A stretch of 64,000 bases of DNA from Phycisphaerales bacterium (GCA_023382935.1 JAHDXL010000002.1:186001-250000); one strand, 5' to 3'. Positions 35,107 through 44,347 are shown, counted from the first letter of the stretch. Notes: generated from the sequence alone by a model not told the origin. Program-made: numbers and translations.

Positions 35107-36147
35107 GTGCCCCGCAAGCCCAACGAGAAACTCCCGCCTGACCCGAGCGAACTGAGTTCACTAACCAAGGCCGCCATCATCCTGCTGGCGGTGGGGGCTG
35201 AGGCGGCCGCACAGATCCTCAAGGCGCTACCCGGTGAGGCAGTGGAGGAAGTGACGCGCGAACTGGCCAGCCTGGGGCGGGTGTCGCGCCAGTTGCAGGC
35301 GGCAGTCGTCGAAGAATTCTACCACACCGTCATCGCGTGGGGCGCCGCGGCCGAGGGCAATCTCGATTACGCCAGGACGCTCCTGCAGAGTTCGCTTGAT
35401 CCCAAGGTGGCCGAGCGTGTGCTGGGGCAGATTCAGACCCAGGTGCAGAAGACGCCGTTCAGTTTCCTGCAGCGAGCCGAGAGCGAAAACCTGCTGACGT
35501 TCATCCAGGATGAGCACCCCCAGACCATCGCGCTGATCATCTGCCATCTTTCCCACCACAAGGCGGCGGAGATCCTGGTCGGGCTTCCGATGCAGAAGCA
35601 GATCGAGGTCATCAAGCGCATCGCCAACATGGAGCAGACCAACCCCGAAGTGATTCGCGAGGTCGAGCGCGGGCTCGAGTCTCGCCTGTCCAACATGCTG
35701 ATGCAGAGCATGGAGAAGGCGGGCGGAGTGCCGACGGTGGCCGAGATTCTCAACCTGGCCGACCGCGCAACGGAGAAGTCGATCATGGAGGGACTCGAGG
35801 GCGAGGATCCCGATCTGGTCGAGCAGATTCGACGGCTGATGTTCGTGTTCGAGGACATCATGCTCGTCAATGACAAGGGCATCCAGGCGGTGCTCAAGGA
35901 GATCGAGAACGACGAACTGGCACTGGCACTCAAGACGGCCAGCCCCGAACTGCAGCAGAAGATCATGTCGAACATGTCGGAACGTGCGGCGGCCATGATC
36001 CGCGAGGACATGGAATACATGGGCCCGGTGCGCGTCAGCGATGTCGAGGCCGCCCAGCAGCGCATCGTCGACGTGGTGCGTCGACTCGAAGAGGCCGGCG
36101 AAGTTCTGATCCAGGGTCGAGGCGGCGAGAACGACATCCTGGTGTAA
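35107..36147 (+). CDS. fliG: Flagellar motor switch protein FliG
   Basis: FliG sits on the MS ring and transmits torque from the stators to the rotor. The 346-residue protein starts with GTG. The N-terminal FliF-binding part has KAAIILLAVGAEAAAQILKALP. The middle domain has EHPQTIALIICHLSHHKAAEIL, with the EHPQ motif that contacts FliM. The C-terminal torque domain has FVFEDIMLVNDKGIQAVLKEIENDELALALK, carrying the charged motor residues. A FliM partner gene is not seen in this cluster although the EHPQ site is kept. Confidence 0.94.
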   Translation: MPRKPNEKLPPDPSELSSLTKAAIILLAVGAEAAAQILKALPGEAVEEVTRELASLGRVSRQLQAAVVEEFYHTVIAWGAAAEGNLDYARTLLQSSLDPKVAERVLGQIQTQVQKTPFSFLQRAESENLLTFIQDEHPQTIALIICHLSHHKAAEILVGLPMQKQIEVIKRIANMEQTNPEVIREVERGLESRLSNMLMQSMEKAGGVPTVAEILNLADRATEKSIMEGLEGEDPDLVEQIRRLMFVFEDIMLVNDKGIQAVLKEIENDELALALKTASPELQQKIMSNMSERAAAMIREDMEYMGPVRVSDVEAAQQRIVDVVRRLEEAGEVLIQGRGGENDILV

Positions 36148-36159
36148 GGGGAGAGTGGA

Positions 36160-36867
36160 ATGGGGCTGGTTCGACGAGCCGACGCCGAGAGAATCGCACG
36201 CGACGCCATCGTACTCGATCTGGGCAGCCTCGAGCAGCAGCGTGATGCGATGGTCGCCGATGCGCGCGCGCAGGCAGAGAAGATCATCGCGAACGCCAGG
36301 CGAGAGCGTGAGACACTTGTCACGGACGCCGCCGCGGCCGGCCGCGCCATTGGCCTGGAAGAAGGCCGAAGAATAGGCATGGATCAGGGGTGCCGCGAGG
36401 GTCGCGAGCAGGCGGTCAAAGAGTTCAGGGAGGCGCTCGATGCCTTGCTGCACGCCTGGGTCGAGGCGCTCGAACAGTTCTCGGCGCGCCGCGAAGCGAT
36501 GCTGCTCGAAGCGCGGCGTGATGTCGTGCAACTGGCCTGCCAGATCGCCTCGCGTGCGACCGGGCGGGTCATCGAGGCCGATCCTTCACTCGTCGAAAGC
36601 GCGATGGCCGAGGTGCTGACGCTGGTGTCCGGGCCGACGCGTCTACGCGTCCGGCTTCACCCCGACGACGAGCCCTTGCTACGTGAAGCGCTGCCCGCCT
36701 TGCTCGAGCGCATGGAGACACGGTTCGATGTCGAACTGATCAGAGACGCCCAGTGCCCCCGCGGGTCGTGCGTGGCGATCACGGAGCGACAGGGCGTGGT
36801 CGATGCGTCAGTGGGCACGCGGCTGGAGCGCCTCACGGCCAGCATCCTCGGGGAGATGCCTGCATGA
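36160..36867 (+). CDS. fliH: Flagellar assembly protein FliH
   Basis: FliH binds and regulates the FliI ATPase of the flagellar export apparatus. The 235-residue protein has a long N-terminal helix with a GxxxG-type glycine ladder (GRAIGLEEGRRIGMDQGCREG, residues about 61-81), a FliH hallmark. The C-terminal domain resembles V/F-type ATPase stalk subunits (LEARRDVVQLACQIASRATG ... VRLHPDDEPLL ... RGSCVAITERQGVVDASV). It overlaps fliI by 4 bases (ATGA). Confidence 0.9.
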   Translation: MGLVRRADAERIARDAIVLDLGSLEQQRDAMVADARAQAEKIIANARRERETLVTDAAAAGRAIGLEEGRRIGMDQGCREGREQAVKEFREALDALLHAWVEALEQFSARREAMLLEARRDVVQLACQIASRATGRVIEADPSLVESAMAEVLTLVSGPTRLRVRLHPDDEPLLREALPALLERMETRFDVELIRDAQCPRGSCVAITERQGVVDASVGTRLERLTASILGEMPA

Positions 36868-38228
36868 GTCTGCTGGCGGGCGAAATGGAGACCGTCGCAC
36901 GCGCTCAGGCGGTGCGTGTGGAAGGCCGGGTGGCCGAACTGCGCGGTCTGTGCATTCACGTTGACGAATTGCCGGCGCCGGTGGGTTCACTGGTGTCCAT
37001 CCATTCGGCCGGTCCGCGTCCCGTCGAGGGCGAAGTGGTCGGCTTTAGCGGGCAGCGATCCATTGTCATGCCGCTGGCGCAGGCCGTTGGCTTGGGGCCC
37101 GGCGATCGCGTGCGCGTCGAGGAGCGCGAGCAGGTGGCTCGCGTGGGCGGTCCGATGCTGGGTCGCGTGGTGGACGGCCTGGGGCGCCCGATTGACGGGC
37201 GTGGTCCGATCGGCGGATGCGCACCGCGCAGGCTCAACCCCGAGCCGCGCGAAGCGCTGCGTCGCGCCCGTGTCGACCAGCCAATCCGCACCGGGGTGCG
37301 AGCCATCGACCTGATGACCCCGCTGGGCCGCGGGCAGCGCGTGGGCATCTTCGCCGGGCCGGGCGTGGGCAAGTCCACGCTGCTCGCCCAGATTGCCCGC
37401 GGCAGCGACGCCGACATCAACGTCATCGCCCTCATCGGCGAGCGAGGCCGAGAGGTGCGAGAGTTCCTGGAAGACGCGCTCGGGTCCGAAGGCCTGGCCC
37501 GTTCGGTCGTGGTGGTGGCGACCGGCGACCAGTCTCCGCTGCTGCGGCTGCGCGCGGCCAAACTTGCCTGTACCGCAGCCGAGTATTTCCGCGATCAGGG
37601 CAGGCAGGTCATGCTCATGATGGACTCCGTGACGCGCTTTGCCCACGCCCAACGACAGGTGGGCCTGTCTGCGGGCGAGCCTCCGGCCACGCGCGGGTAT
37701 ACGCCCAGCGTCTTTGCCAGCCTGGCGCTCATGCTCGAGCGAGCCGGTGGGTGCGCCGACACCGGTGGATCGGTCACGGGGTTGTACACGATTCTCGTCG
37801 AGGGCGACGACATGACCGAGCCGGTTTCCGACGCGGCGCGTGGCATTCTCGACGGGCACCTGTCCCTCAGCCGGCGGCTGGCTCACCGCTCGCACTACCC
37901 GGCCATCGACGTGCTCGACTCGATCAGCCGCGTCGGAGATATCGTGAGCGACAACGCGCACCGTTCGGCCCGGCGCACGCTGATGCGCCTGGAGGCCAAG
38001 TACCGCGAGATCGAGGATCTCGTGCAGATCGGGGCCTACGCGCGGGGGTCGAGCGTTGAGGCTGATGTCGCCATCGAAACCCACGCAGCGATCGAGTCGC
38101 TGTTGCGGCAGGGCACGGATGAGAGGGTGAAGTTTGAGGATGCGCGAGCGAGGCTGATCCGCCTGAGCGAGGACGCGGTTGCGCGGATCGAGCAGATGAA
38201 CGCCGCCCGGTCCCCAGGGAGGGCCTGA
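36864..38228 (+). CDS. fliI: Flagellum-specific ATPase FliI
   Basis: FliI is the hexameric ATPase of flagellar protein export. The 454-residue protein has Walker A GPGVGKST (in GIFAGPGVGKSTLLAQI), Walker B VMLMMDSVTRFAHAQRQVGL and the catalytic Glu region ALIGERGREVREFLED. Its SVTGLYTILVEGDDMTEPVSD block is typical of the family. The ATG overlaps the fliH stop codon. FliJ follows after 3 bases. Confidence 0.95.
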   Translation: MSLLAGEMETVARAQAVRVEGRVAELRGLCIHVDELPAPVGSLVSIHSAGPRPVEGEVVGFSGQRSIVMPLAQAVGLGPGDRVRVEEREQVARVGGPMLGRVVDGLGRPIDGRGPIGGCAPRRLNPEPREALRRARVDQPIRTGVRAIDLMTPLGRGQRVGIFAGPGVGKSTLLAQIARGSDADINVIALIGERGREVREFLEDALGSEGLARSVVVVATGDQSPLLRLRAAKLACTAAEYFRDQGRQVMLMMDSVTRFAHAQRQVGLSAGEPPATRGYTPSVFASLALMLERAGGCADTGGSVTGLYTILVEGDDMTEPVSDAARGILDGHLSLSRRLAHRSHYPAIDVLDSISRVGDIVSDNAHRSARRTLMRLEAKYREIEDLVQIGAYARGSSVEADVAIETHAAIESLLRQGTDERVKFEDARARLIRLSEDAVARIEQMNAARSPGRA

Positions 38229-38231
38229 GAA

Positions 38232-38699
38232 ATGCGAGGATTCCGCTTCAGACTCGATCCGGTGCTCGAACAACGTCGGCGCATCGAGGAGCAGCAGCAA
38301 CTGGCGGTGGCCGAGGTGGAGCGCGAGCGTCTGGCACTGGAGGAACGCATCCGGGCATATGCGCGGGCGATCGCGCAGGAGCAGGACGACCTGCGCCGGC
38401 AGTTGACGCTGGGGGGCGACCTGCGGGCTGCAAGGCTTCAGGCCAACGCCTCGCTCGACTTGACCAACAAGGCCAACCGGGCTGTGCTCGAACTGGCTGG
38501 TGTGCACAAGCGGCTGGATGCCGCCCGGATCCGCCTGCTGGAGGCGATGACGCGGCGCAAGGCGATGGAAGTGTTGCGAGACCGGGCCGAACAGGCGTAT
38601 CGGGAGGAACAGAAGCGCCGCGCGGCGGCCGAACTGGACGAACTGGTGGTGATGCGGCACGGGCGAGCCGGGACCGCTGACCTGGAGAGCAAGCCATGA
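38232..38699 (+). CDS. fliJ: Flagellar export protein FliJ
   Basis: FliJ is the small coiled-coil stalk and chaperone-escort factor of the export ATPase. The 155-residue protein is almost entirely helical, begins RGFRFRLDPVLEQRRRIEE as in most FliJ, and ends with QAYREEQKRRAAAELDEL. Sequence is variable in this family; identity rests on this start, the coiled coil and its place directly after fliI. It overlaps the next gene by 4 bases (ATGA). Confidence 0.88.
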   Translation: MRGFRFRLDPVLEQRRRIEEQQQLAVAEVERERLALEERIRAYARAIAQEQDDLRRQLTLGGDLRAARLQANASLDLTNKANRAVLELAGVHKRLDAARIRLLEAMTRRKAMEVLRDRAEQAYREEQKRRAAAELDELVVMRHGRAGTADLESKP

Positions 38700-39388
38700 A
38701 GCGCATCTGGACGGTGCTCTCGGTGCTGGCATTGGCCAACCTGGTGGCTCTGGGTGGATTCACCGGCTGGCTGGCCCAGACAGGACGTCTCAGCATCGAA
38801 CGTCTGCGCCAGGTCCGCGAGATGTTCAGCCAGACCGTGGCGATGGAGCGGGCTCGCCTGGACGCCGAGGCCAAGGCCGCTGCCGAAGCCGAGAAGGCAA
38901 AATCGAAGGAACTCAGCGGGACGGCACGCTCGGCCTCAGAACTGGTGGCGATGCGGCTCAATGCCACCGAGGTCGATCTGCAGCGCATCGAGCGACTCCG
39001 CCGCGAAGTCGAGGACCTGCAGCGCATGTTGCAACGCGACCAGTCGTCGCTCGATGAACAGGTGGCTTCCTTTCACAAGGAGCGCGACGCCTTCAACGCC
39101 ATGCGCGAGCGCATGCGCGCCATCGAGGGCGGCGACCAGTTCCGCAAATCGCTGGCGGTGCTCGAGGGTGTCAAGCCGGCGGAGGCAAAAGACATGCTCG
39201 ATACCCTGCTCAAGGGAGGCGGCAAGGAGCAGGTGGTTTCCTATCTCAACGCCATGGACGAGCGGGCCCGGTCCAAGGTGCTCACCGAGTTCATCAAGTC
39301 CGGTCAGCCTGACGTGGCAGCCGAGTTGCTGGAATCTCTCCGCACGCGGGGGCTCGAAACCCCCGCGGACGGAGACTCGACTGGATGA
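38696..39388 (+). CDS. MotE-like flagellar protein (MgtE-N-like domain)
   Basis: This 230-residue protein has one N-terminal membrane helix (residues 5-27) and a long coiled coil (about 35-145). A small helical C-terminal domain has LAVLEGVKPAEAKDMLDTLL and VVSYLNAMDERARSKVLTEF. This resembles the MgtE N-terminal/MotE domain, which in other bacteria is found between fliJ and fliK and helps FliG or stator assembly and export chaperoning. The architecture (TM plus coiled coil plus MgtE-N-like) and gene position support MotE. It overlaps fliK by 4 bases. Confidence 0.78.
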   Translation: MKRIWTVLSVLALANLVALGGFTGWLAQTGRLSIERLRQVREMFSQTVAMERARLDAEAKAAAEAEKAKSKELSGTARSASELVAMRLNATEVDLQRIERLRREVEDLQRMLQRDQSSLDEQVASFHKERDAFNAMRERMRAIEGGDQFRKSLAVLEGVKPAEAKDMLDTLLKGGGKEQVVSYLNAMDERARSKVLTEFIKSGQPDVAAELLESLRTRGLETPADGDSTG

Positions 39389-40542
39389 TCGAACAGGCCA
39401 CCGGCTCGAACACCGCAAGAACCGAACTGGATTCGGCCCGCGCGTCAAGCATGACGCCGCAGGCTACTCAGGACTTCGCGCAAGTGCTTGCAGGGCTGTT
39501 CAGCGAACGGGTGCATCCCGCGCCCGGCATTGCGCAGGTCGTGCGCGACGAACTGAAGAACGCAAACAAGGTCAGTCTGTCGGCCATCGCCACCGACGAA
39601 ATGACCAGCCCCTCGCAGCCTCAGGCGACGCCACTCGCGGCTCGCGGCGGGTCCGGGCAGCCCCGGTCTGAACCGCCGGCGCCCGATCAAGCGCCGCCCG
39701 TCATTAGGCAGAACGCTTCGCCCGAGCAGGGTGCTGAGCGAAGCGCTCAGGCGCCCGCGCGATCGGCCGGCGCCGGCGAGCCGCCGGCGCAAACTGCGCC
39801 GATCGACGCGCAAGCACGACCGACACCGGCGCAAAGACCGCAACAGGTCCAGACGCCAGCGGTCTCCTTTCCCCCGGCGGCCAGCAGATCATCGACTTCT
39901 TCGGCGGCGGGAGAAGCCGGGCAGGGTTCCATGCGCATGGACGCGATGGCGGGCCTTGCGCGATCGGGGTTGCGTGCGGACCAGCGTCCGGCGCCCGCAA
40001 CCCTAAAGAACCCCTCGCAGCGTATGTTCCACGTCGAGAAGCAGCAACTCCCCTCCCAGGTGTCGCGTTCGCTGGCCGGCATCATCGCTCGGGGGGGCGG
40101 CAAACTCATACTGCGACTGTCGCCGCAGGCGCTGGGTGATGTGCGTGTGGATGTTCAGGTTCGTGAGGGATCCGCCAGCGCGCTTTTCCAGGCCGAGCAC
40201 GAATCGGCACGCGACTTGCTGAAGAGCAATCTTGCCACGCTTCGCCACGCATTGGAAATCCGTGGCGTGCGCGTCGAACGTCTGGAAGTGGTCGGCCCGC
40301 ACTCGGAGAGCACGGCGCCGGCTTCGGAGAGCGCACGGATCGACGGAAGGGAGTCCGGCGGTTCCGGTCAACACCAGCCCTGGCACGGTGGGAGCACCGG
40401 ACCAGAGCAACGGGCGCCCGCGGAGGCGGGCGGAGGCAAACGGTTTGAGCCCGAGGCGGAGCCCGGCTCGGCGACAGGCCCATGCGTGATGGTGCAACGC
40501 AGCATCGAGGGAGCCGTGCTCCGGCTCGACGCCATCGCCTGA
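39385..40542 (+). CDS. fliK: Flagellar hook-length control protein FliK
   Basis: FliK measures hook length and switches export from hook to filament proteins. The 385-residue protein has a long Ala/Pro/Gln-rich, low-complexity middle as in other FliK. A conserved Flg_hook C-terminal domain follows (about residues 235-310: GKLILRLSPQALGDVRVDVQ, LFQAEHESARDLLKSNLATL, LEIRGVRVERLEV). The final 70 residues are again low complexity. Identity rests on the C-terminal domain and on the place before flgD. Confidence 0.9.
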   Translation: MIEQATGSNTARTELDSARASSMTPQATQDFAQVLAGLFSERVHPAPGIAQVVRDELKNANKVSLSAIATDEMTSPSQPQATPLAARGGSGQPRSEPPAPDQAPPVIRQNASPEQGAERSAQAPARSAGAGEPPAQTAPIDAQARPTPAQRPQQVQTPAVSFPPAASRSSTSSAAGEAGQGSMRMDAMAGLARSGLRADQRPAPATLKNPSQRMFHVEKQQLPSQVSRSLAGIIARGGGKLILRLSPQALGDVRVDVQVREGSASALFQAEHESARDLLKSNLATLRHALEIRGVRVERLEVVGPHSESTAPASESARIDGRESGGSGQHQPWHGGSTGPEQRAPAEAGGGKRFEPEAEPGSATGPCVMVQRSIEGAVLRLDAIA

Positions 40543-40557
40543 CAACGAGGAACGTGC

Positions 40558-40998
40558 ATGTCCACGATCGATGCCCTGGGCGCGACCAGCGCCAACGCGG
40601 CCGGCTCGACCAGCGCCTTCTCCGCGCTGACCAGCAAGCAGTTCGTCGAGATCATGTTCACCGAACTGACCAACCAGGATCCCTTCGAGCCCAACGACTC
40701 GCAGGCCATGCTCGATCAACTCTCAAGCCTGCGCTCCATCGAGTCTGACATCCAGTTGGGTGAACGCCTGGACAAGGTGTCGCAGCGCACCGAGTTCGCG
40801 GCTGCTTCGCAGATGATCGGCAAACTCGTCAGCGGCGTCTCGGAGACCTCGAGCAGGGTCGTGGACGTGGTGTTCTCGGTAAGCCAGACCGACAAGGGCC
40901 CGGTGCTCAACCTGATGAACGGCCAGCGCGTTCGCATGGACAACCTGATCGAAGTCACCACCCCGCAACTGGGAGAGGTCGATGACGATACCGAGTGA
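40558..40998 (+). CDS. flgD: Flagellar hook capping protein FlgD
   Basis: FlgD caps the growing hook and guides FlgE polymerisation. The 146-residue protein has the conserved N-terminal part: FVEIMFTELTNQDPFEPNDS and DQLSSLRSIESDIQLGERL. It is shorter than FlgD of enterics (about 230) because the central Tudor/FnIII part is missing, as in many non-enteric FlgD. The ATG has GAGGAACG 4-8 bases upstream. It overlaps the next gene by 17 bases. Confidence 0.9.
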   Translation: MSTIDALGATSANAAGSTSAFSALTSKQFVEIMFTELTNQDPFEPNDSQAMLDQLSSLRSIESDIQLGERLDKVSQRTEFAAASQMIGKLVSGVSETSSRVVDVVFSVSQTDKGPVLNLMNGQRVRMDNLIEVTTPQLGEVDDDTE

Positions 40999-41464
40999 TT
41001 CGGTCACGCTTCTGCGCATGCTCGGGTCGGGCGTGGTGCCCACCGAGCGTGTTCCATCCGGCGCCGATCCGCGATCGCTTGCCTTCGCGGCTCTTCTTGA
41101 ACAGGCCCGGGCCGGCGCCGTGCGCAGCGGGCTGACCGTCAGCGTCGATCCGGACCTGCGCCTCGAACTCGACCACGACAAGATCGAGCAACTCTCGCAG
41201 ATTGCTGATCTGGCACAGGCGCAGGGGCTTGATCGCGTGCTCGTGATTGACGGTTCCCATCGCCTCGTGCTCGATGTCGAACGCCGGGTCATCGTGGGTA
41301 AGGCCGAAGGGGCCGGGCAACTCATGTCCGGCTTTGACGCCGTATACGAACTTTCTTCGACGCTTTCGTCCGAGACAGCCTCGTCCGGCATGCCGGATGC
41401 GGGCGTCTCAAGCCGCAGGCTGCTCGACTTGCTCACCTCCGGCAGGCAACCGCAGGTTTCCTGA
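40982..41464 (+). CDS. Flagellar operon protein between flgD and flgE (TIGR02530-like)
   Basis: This 160-residue protein lies between the cap and hook genes, the place of the TIGR02530 flagellar operon protein in Gram-positive and other bacteria. The central part follows the same pattern: FAALLEQARAG, then LTVSVDPDLRLELDHDKIEQ, AQAQGLDRVLVIDGSHRLVL and VERRVIVG. The similarity is in pattern rather than strong identity. The role is unknown; it may help hook export or assembly. It starts inside flgD with a 17-base overlap. Confidence 0.6.
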   Translation: MTIPSDSVTLLRMLGSGVVPTERVPSGADPRSLAFAALLEQARAGAVRSGLTVSVDPDLRLELDHDKIEQLSQIADLAQAQGLDRVLVIDGSHRLVLDVERRVIVGKAEGAGQLMSGFDAVYELSSTLSSETASSGMPDAGVSSRRLLDLLTSGRQPQVS

Positions 41465-41509
41465 GCACCCTCTCCGTGTCTGAATCCCGGTTCCATTCAA
41501 GGAGCGTGC

Positions 41510-43264
41510 ATGGCCTCGCTGACCGCACTGTTCACCGGACTGCAAGGGCTCAACGTCCACTCCCGGCGCCTCGACGTCATCGGCAACAACATCGCGAACG
41601 TCAACACCACCGCCTTCAAGTCCAGCCGCATGATGTTCGAGAACGCCTTCAGCCGCGACATCAAGATCGGCTCGGCCCCCGACGACACCACCGGTGGCAC
41701 CAACCCGCTCCAGATCGGCCTGGGCGTCCAGATCGCCGGTGTCCAGCGCGACTTTCGCACCGGCGCCCTCGAGGCCACCGGCGATCCGCGTGACTTGGCC
41801 ATCGATGGGCGAGGCTTTTTCATCGTTCAGCGCGGCGACCAGACACTCTACACCCGCGCCGGCTCCTTCCGCCAGGATCTCAACGACAACCTCGTCACCG
41901 CGACCGGCGAGACGTTGATGGGTTACGGGGTCGATGACAACTTCAACATCAACAGCGGCACGCTCAGACCGGTCAACCTGCCGCTCGGCAAGATCCGTCT
42001 CGCGGAAGCGACGCACAACGCCACGCTCGCCGGCAACCTCAATACCGACGGCGACGAGCCCAGTCGCGGCTCGCTGGTCAACCTCATGGCCACGGCCAGC
42101 GCCGGCTTCATCGCCCTGCCCGGCTCCTCTCCATCACCGGGCGCCGGCAACCGCGTCGTCGCCGGCACGCTGTTGACCGACCTGCGCGACCTCTCGATTG
42201 CCGCCAGCAACGAGGCGCTGTTCGAGGCCGGACAGACACTTTCGCTCTCCGGCGCGCAGAAGGGCCTCTCCTCCGTGCCCGCGCGATCGCTCGACATCAC
42301 CGCCACCACGACGGTGCAGGATCTCATGGACTTCCTCAACGTGGCGCTGGGGCTGCACTCCACCGGTGTCAATCCCGACGGCGGTTCGCCCGGCGTCACC
42401 CTCGATCCGCAAACGGGCGTCATCTCCATCGTCGGAAACACCGGCACCATCAACGACCTCGACCTCGAGGCGGCCGACTTCCGCCTCCTCGACGCGTCCG
42501 GCACCCTTGTTCGCCTGCCCTTCGTGCCCGACAAACAGGCCAGCGCCGACGGCGAGTCGGTGCGCACCACCATCGTCGTCTACGACTCACTGGGCAGCCC
42601 GGTCAGCCTCGATGTCTCGATGGCACTGGAAGCCAAGACCAGCAGCGGCACCACCTGGCGCTATTACCTCGAAGCCAACGACTCCATCGGCGACGCACTG
42701 GCGCTTGGGACCGGCTTGATACAGTTCGACACACTCGGGCGTCTGCTGACCGAAGATCCCGTGGTGGTCTCGCTTGACCGCCCCGGAACCGGCGCGGACA
42801 ACCCGCTCATCTTCAATCTGGCGTTCACCGGATCGATGGGGCGCACCACGGCGCTTGCAGATCAGCCGTCCCAGATCGTGGGGGTCTACCGGGACGGGCT
42901 GCCCGCGGGTACGCTCGAGTCCTTCTCGGTGGCAGACGATGGAGAGATCCTCGGAGCGTTCGATAACGGCGCCGTTCGCACGCTGGGGCGAGTGGTCATT
43001 GCCACCGTGGCCAACGCGGAGGGCATGGTCGACGCCGGTGGAAACGCATGGATGATCGGACCCAATAGCGGCCCGCCGGTGACCCTCACGCCAGGGGAGG
43101 TCGGCTCCGGAACCCTCGTTTCCGGGGCTCTGGAACTTTCCAACGTCGATCTGGGACAGGAGTTCATCAACCTGATCACCACGTCCACGGGGTATTCTGC
43201 CTCATCCAGGGTCATCCGCACAACCGATGAGTTGATGCAGCAACTTCTCGTCCTGGGCCGCTAA
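41510..43264 (+). CDS. flgE: Flagellar hook protein FlgE
   Basis: FlgE forms the hook that couples the motor to the filament. The 584-residue protein has the N-terminal signature LFTGLQGLNVHSRRLDVIGNNIANVNTTAFK and VQIAGVQRDFRTGALEATGD. A large variable central domain follows. The C-terminal part has ALELSNVDLGQEFINLITTS and RVIRTTDELMQQLLVLGR, typical of the axial family. It is longer than enteric FlgE (about 400) because of extra surface domains. The ATG has AAGGAG 7 bases upstream. Confidence 0.94.
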   Translation: MASLTALFTGLQGLNVHSRRLDVIGNNIANVNTTAFKSSRMMFENAFSRDIKIGSAPDDTTGGTNPLQIGLGVQIAGVQRDFRTGALEATGDPRDLAIDGRGFFIVQRGDQTLYTRAGSFRQDLNDNLVTATGETLMGYGVDDNFNINSGTLRPVNLPLGKIRLAEATHNATLAGNLNTDGDEPSRGSLVNLMATASAGFIALPGSSPSPGAGNRVVAGTLLTDLRDLSIAASNEALFEAGQTLSLSGAQKGLSSVPARSLDITATTTVQDLMDFLNVALGLHSTGVNPDGGSPGVTLDPQTGVISIVGNTGTINDLDLEAADFRLLDASGTLVRLPFVPDKQASADGESVRTTIVVYDSLGSPVSLDVSMALEAKTSSGTTWRYYLEANDSIGDALALGTGLIQFDTLGRLLTEDPVVVSLDRPGTGADNPLIFNLAFTGSMGRTTALADQPSQIVGVYRDGLPAGTLESFSVADDGEILGAFDNGAVRTLGRVVIATVANAEGMVDAGGNAWMIGPNSGPPVTLTPGEVGSGTLVSGALELSNVDLGQEFINLITTSTGYSASSRVIRTTDELMQQLLVLGR

Positions 43265-43273
43265 GGAGTCGGC

Positions 43274-43471
43274 ATGATCGAAGTCACACGCCTCAACGGC
43301 AAGAGGTTCGTCGTCAACGCCGAACTTATCCGCACCGTGGAGGAACAACCCGACACGATCATCACGCTGATCAACGGCGACCACATCGTCGTACGCGAGA
43401 CCATGCGCGAGATCGTGGAGAAGGTTATCGAGTACGGGCGCACCCTGCGCCGCCTCGGCGTTGCCGCCTGA
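43274..43471 (+). CDS. flbD: Flagellar protein FlbD (SwrD)
   Basis: This 65-residue protein matches the small FlbD/SwrD family: MIEVTRLNGKRFVVNAELIR, EEQPDTIITLINGDHIVVRE and an EIVEKVIEYGRTL end. In Bacillus the homologue increases swarming motor power through the stators. It sits between flgE and motA, as in many other bacteria. The ATG has AAGGAG 6 bases upstream. Confidence 0.9.
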   Translation: MIEVTRLNGKRFVVNAELIRTVEEQPDTIITLINGDHIVVRETMREIVEKVIEYGRTLRRLGVAA

Positions 43472-43487
43472 TAACTCCGAATCTGAG

Positions 43488-43515
43488 TCAAGTGCACCCG
43501 CGCGCCGGCCGATGC
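43488..43515 (+). promoter_or_regulatory. Putative sigma-28 (FliA) promoter upstream of motA
   Basis: TCAAG (43488-43492), 15 bases, then GCCGATGC (43508-43515). This matches the enteric FliA pattern TCAAG-N15-GCCGATAA in the -35, spacer and first six -10 bases. It lies in the 93-base gap between flbD and motA, about 50 bases before the GTG start. It would drive motA-motB and perhaps genes beyond. Confidence 0.6.
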
Positions 43516-43564
43516 CATTTTCGTCGGTCCGCTTTGATTCGGGGCGCCGCGCGGAGGAGCATCG

Positions 43565-44347
43565 GTGGATATTGGAACCGTCGCAGGCCTGTTCGTCGCG
43601 GTCCTCGCGCTGACCATGGGCATCTTCCTTGGCGGCGGAAACCCCCTCGCCCTGATTGACCTCCCTTCTTTGGCAGTGGTCTTTGGCGGCACGCTCGGGG
43701 CCTTGCTGGCTTCCTTCCCGCTCGCACGTATCACCAAACTCCACGCCATCGTGCTCAAGTCCGTCTTTTCCAAGCCGGTCAACCCGGTCCAGACGATCAC
43801 TGACCTGGTCCGCTACGCCGAAATCGCCCGGCGTGAAGGCATCCTTGCCCTTGAGAACCTTGTCCCCCAAATGAAGGACGACTTTATCGTCCGCGGCATC
43901 AAGATGGCCGTCGACGGCACCGATCCCGAACTCATCAACCAGATCATGGAGACCGAACTTGAGGCCCTGATTGACCGGCATGCCCAGGGCAAGCAGATGC
44001 TTGACACCGCCGGTCGCTATGCCCCGGCCTTTGGCATGATCGGGACTCTCCTCGGGCTGATCTTCATGCTCAGCAACATGGACGATCCCTCGAAGATCGG
44101 TCCCGGTATGGCCGTGGCCCTCATCACCACGCTCTATGGCGCCATCATCGCCAACACCATCACCGGCCCGCTCGGCGACAAACTCCAGGCGCGCGATGCG
44201 GAAGAAGTTCTTGTCAAAACCATTGTCATCGCGGGCGTGATGGCCATTCAGTCAGGCGACAACCCCCGCGTCGTCGAAAGCAAACTGATGACCTATCTGC
44301 CGCCCGGGGTCCGCTCGGCCCTGGAACTCAAGAAGGCCGCCGCCTGA
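43565..44347 (+). CDS. motA: Flagellar motor stator protein MotA
   Basis: MotA forms, with MotB, the proton- or sodium-driven stator. The 260-residue protein has four membrane helices: two near the N-terminus (GLFVAVLALTMGIFLGGG, LAVVFGGTLGALLASFP) and two near residues 150-205 (PAFGMIGTLLGLIFMLSNM, LITTLYGAIIANTITGPLG). The large cytoplasmic loop holds the charged region that touches FliG. Start is GTG with GGAGGA 8 bases upstream. The gene follows a putative sigma-28 promoter. Confidence 0.94.
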   Translation: MDIGTVAGLFVAVLALTMGIFLGGGNPLALIDLPSLAVVFGGTLGALLASFPLARITKLHAIVLKSVFSKPVNPVQTITDLVRYAEIARREGILALENLVPQMKDDFIVRGIKMAVDGTDPELINQIMETELEALIDRHAQGKQMLDTAGRYAPAFGMIGTLLGLIFMLSNMDDPSKIGPGMAVALITTLYGAIIANTITGPLGDKLQARDAEEVLVKTIVIAGVMAIQSGDNPRVVESKLMTYLPPGVRSALELKKAAA

